64,000 bases of DNA, taken from NCBI GenBank assembly GCA_013400155.1, contig VXBM01000056.1, positions 961,828 to 1,025,827 on the forward strand. Reading direction: 5' to 3'. A model generated the notes under the pieces. That model had not been told where the DNA came from and did no database searches. It was given only the letters and a program-made list of their open reading frames with translations. Made by a program: the position numbers and the translations under genes. Origin of the DNA: Helopsaltes ochotensis. Its lineage: Eukaryota > Chordata > Aves > Passeriformes > Locustellidae. Below, piece after piece: positions 61,161 to 64,000 of this stretch. The first letter of the stretch is position 1. Every line of letters starts with the position of its first letter.

Positions 61161-64000
61161 CAAATGCACAACTTCTACAAACTCAGGGCATGAGAAAGAC
61201 CAAGGAGAGCAGACTGGAGGGCTGCTGGCTCAAACCACAGGACAGGAGTATATGGACAGGTTATGTGGCCTCTTCCTCAAAGTGAGAAAAATACCTGGCT
61301 TTTGGATGAGGAGAAAGATTTGGAGCATGGGCCTAAGGCAGCGTGGGAAAGGGACTGAATGAAAAATTGGAAATTATGAAAGATGTGCAGAAATGAAATC
61401 CCAACCATGTGAGCGCATGCTGAACTGGGTTTATAGCTTCTGATCAGCCAGCAGGACCTCGCAACAGGACATTTTTGGGGTATTTACAAAGTGTGCTGGG
61501 TTTATTGGGCACCTAAGAAGCAGGCTTGGGTTCCCAACAGCAGAGAGTGGGCAATCTTTCTCCTGCAGTTTTCAAGGTGGGTGCTTGGCCATCTTATCAG
61601 CTCAGGGGTGGGATTGTGTACAAGGAGTGTGTCTGATGTTGTGCAGGTATCTAAGAGGGGCTTGCTGATTGATCAGGGTCCAGTATTCAGAGCTTGGTCA
61701 CATTTTTCTGAGAGAAAGACTATTTACAGAGACATGAAGGCAAATGGGATAAAATGCAACATGATTTATCAGGCAAGATTAACCTGAAATCCCTAACTGA
61801 TCTTGTAGATAAAGGAAATCCAACAGTTCTCCTCCCGGATTTCAGTGAATCCCCTGCCTTTGTGCTCTGAATATCTAACAGTGTAAGTCGTGCTGGAGAA
61901 GATGGGGATTAATTAAATAACTCAGAAATAGGTGAGGAATTGGCTAAGAGGGCCCTGTAATGGTAAGAGAGCTTTTTCAAGGTCTGGGTTGCAGCTTACT
62001 TTGATCACTCTGTATTAAAGGCCTCAGCAGGGGAACCTGGGTGTTTCCTGAGGGAACCTGGTGGGAACAATGGCAAGCACACAAGGAGCTTTGGGATATT
62101 TTAGTGAAAGGACCTGGAGGACCATGAACACACAGGAGGTCAAAATCAACTGGCACAGCATGGTAAGAGGCACTCTACCATCCCCCAAGGCTCCATGGCA
62201 AGTGGGAGCACACTCAGTTTATTGCACATGATGCACCAAGGCTCTGGATTTCTTTGTGCCCTGCTCCTTTCCTGTGCCTGGAGGCTTCTGCAGCTGCGTG
62301 TTGGATGCTGTCAGATGCAGAAAGCTGTGACATAATCAAGCAATGCTGGTGGTATCACGCCTGGCTCAGCACCCCCTTGTTCACAGCTCAGGGAAACCTG
62401 TCACAATCACGCTCTGGTTTTCTTGCTATACTTCTCCCTGCTGTCACCCATCTCTCTGCATGCCTGATTTCTGACTAATTTAAATACACACCCCCTTCTT
62501 TAGCATAATTCAATACTAATTCCTTAATATGTGTTATTTTCCACTGTATCTCCATTTCCCTGCTATCCATCTTAAGTGTGCCAACAATTGCTATCACTGT
62601 TTGACTGCTGTGTGTATATAATTAGAACAGTTGGCTCAGGTAATTTCATTTTGCTTCCTTCAGTTCCTTCCCCTGCTTTCCCTTAGTCTGCCTTTTGGGG
62701 TTTTTCTTCATTTCAGGCTTTTTGGAGGAAGTTTTCAAAGCAGGGTGTGTGGCTTTTTACTCTTCCACCCATTGAATCGGAGGCCACCAGCTGCTAAAGC
62801 CTCTAAAATCTCTGAATTTGTTAAACTCTCCTGAGCAGTCGACTCCTCTCATTCTCCATTTCTTATGCCCGAGGCTCTAAGTGGAACTTTGTAAGTGATG
62901 TTTCTGCAAGTGAATTGCCTGGTTGAGGAAATTGCCTGGCTGGTTTTACTCCCCTTCGGTTGCCAAGCATCCAGCACTGCTGGTGTTCAGCTCATCCCCA
63001 GGGTGCCCAGGGAAGGGATGTACCAGGCTCTGGATCTCCCAGCTCATCACCTCCAAGCCATCCTTGCTCCAACAACAGGGAAAGAAAAACACCCACTGGC
63101 TGAGGGATTCATGTGGAGACACAAAGCAAACCCACACTGGAGAAATTCCCACTCTTCTCTCTCCCCGTGTCAGAATTTGTCTTGAAAGATTTCCTTTCAC
63201 AGGGAAGCACCTGTTTAATTACAGCTATTGCAAAGACAGTTAATAGCTGATGAACACAGCAGTATATTTTAATTGAATATATTGAGCAGTCTGAACAAAA
63301 AGCACAGCTCTTGACCTTTCTGATGAGTGAAATGTTAGAACAAGCTTCTCTACATTCTGAGCCCATGGAGAGCATGGAGGGGACCACCCATTGCTGTGAA
63401 CAGAGCCACCCATGTAAATCCCTTTATGATAGCTCAACAATGGGCTGCTGAACATGCAATTAGTTTCATTTCATACAGTTATTGTTCCTGTTGGAGGGGG
63501 GAAATGTGGCAGGGATGCTCTGGCTAAAATGGAATGCTCCAGGTTGCTGTCTCTGGCCACTCCAGCCTCAGCCGTCCCACAGTAACACTTTTGTAATGCC
63601 TGGAAGACTTTGGGTGATTTAATGCTGGTGGCTACAGTTTGTCATTGCAAGGGGATAGATCTGTGAACTAACCACCCCCTCCTGCCCTCCAGGATCATGA
63701 CAAGACAAAGCCAGATTTATTCAGGATGCCAGGAACTGCTGCCCCAGTGCCCACCTGGGTGCAGGAGCGGCAGAGATATGGGACACACACCCCTCCCTGT
63801 CCCCTCACCCCAGCCAGCTTCTGTCTTTATTGATTTCTAGGCTTGTGATTAAAGTTTGCTCATGCTGTACCTTCCTGAATTGGCACTTGGGTCCTTACTC
63901 CAGCAAAAACTCGCATTGATCCGTGCTGGAGCACAGGCTGACTAAGCCCTCGGGGACCAGCTGTATATTTGCAGCGTGGTGCTCTTCAGACACATGACAA
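61161..64000. other. Unique noncoding DNA, no gene seen
   Basis: No exon recognised. A weak LINE reverse-transcriptase-like peptide remnant is listed at 61730-61870. Frames of 92-106 residues at 62.9-63.4 kb occur on both strands and carry no family motif. Confidence 0.5.
61730..61870 (+). pseudogene. Possible LINE reverse-transcriptase remnant
   Basis: One frame reads through 46 codons to a TGA at 61868-61870 and contains SLTDLVDKGNPTVLLPDFSE. The spacing of LVDxG, then V, then DFS resembles CR1-type reverse-transcriptase motif A (LVDEG....VYLDFSKAFD), and MQHDLSGK upstream could correspond to the QHGFxxG motif. Identity is low and the key second Asp of the motif is not clear. Chance resemblance remains quite possible. 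Confidence 0.25.

Noticed and set aside
1..64000. CRISPR array, tRNA, rRNA, operon or toxin-type systems
   Set aside because: The DNA is vertebrate noncoding; no spaced direct repeats, RNA gene folds or clustered bacterial-style genes were seen.

Overview
The window looks like nuclear DNA from a bird, probably a neoavian and perhaps a songbird. The main evidence is three decayed CR1 retrotransposon fragments, one with recognisable reverse-transcriptase C-terminal peptides, plus several avian-type endogenous-retrovirus (ERV) LTRs. Two of the LTRs belong to one ERVK-like family and carry exact 6-bp target-site duplications (TSDs). Base composition is mixed, with AT-rich stretches separated by GC-richer ones. 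I found no convincing protein-coding exon, tRNA, rRNA, CRISPR array or prokaryotic feature. Every longer open frame is compositionally random, runs through Ns, lies in a simple repeat, or is LINE-derived.

Layout: 1-3.0 kb unique AT-rich DNA; about 3.03-3.67 kb a plus-strand LTR; 8.39-8.74 kb an LTR whose interior is a 250-bp assembly gap; 12.09-12.72 kb ERVK-like solo LTR no. 1; 12.7-20.7 kb unique DNA; 20.67-21.03 kb a long CTATCT/CTATAT satellite; 25.3-25.5 kb a double poly(T) tract; 26.66 kb the first copy of a palindromic element; 35.72-36.08 kb a second LTR of the 8.39-kb family; about 39.8-40.07 kb an old CR1; 40.70 kb the second palindromic copy; 42.79-43.42 kb ERVK-like solo LTR no. 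2; 49.56-49.70 kb a CR1 piece; 49.91-50.04 kb a second gap followed by poly(A); 52.43-52.95 kb an ERVL-type LTR; 56.94-57.60 kb the best CR1 fragment; 60.84-61.16 kb a third, diverged LTR of the 8.39-kb type; then unique DNA to the end.

No genes work together here. The window is best read as a long intron or an intergenic stretch. Nine of the ten confidently oriented retroelements lie on the minus strand. That skew would fit a long intron of a plus-strand gene, because LTRs are depleted in the sense orientation of host transcription, but this is inference. Several AT-rich, homeodomain-core-rich blocks (for example 54.47-54.68 kb) resemble conserved noncoding elements and are candidate enhancers. 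The least explained items are the two diverged copies of a palindromic element (26.66 and 40.70 kb), the 48-bp near-perfect palindrome at 20.01 kb, and the LTR family with non-TG..CA ends. I saw no new multi-gene biological system.
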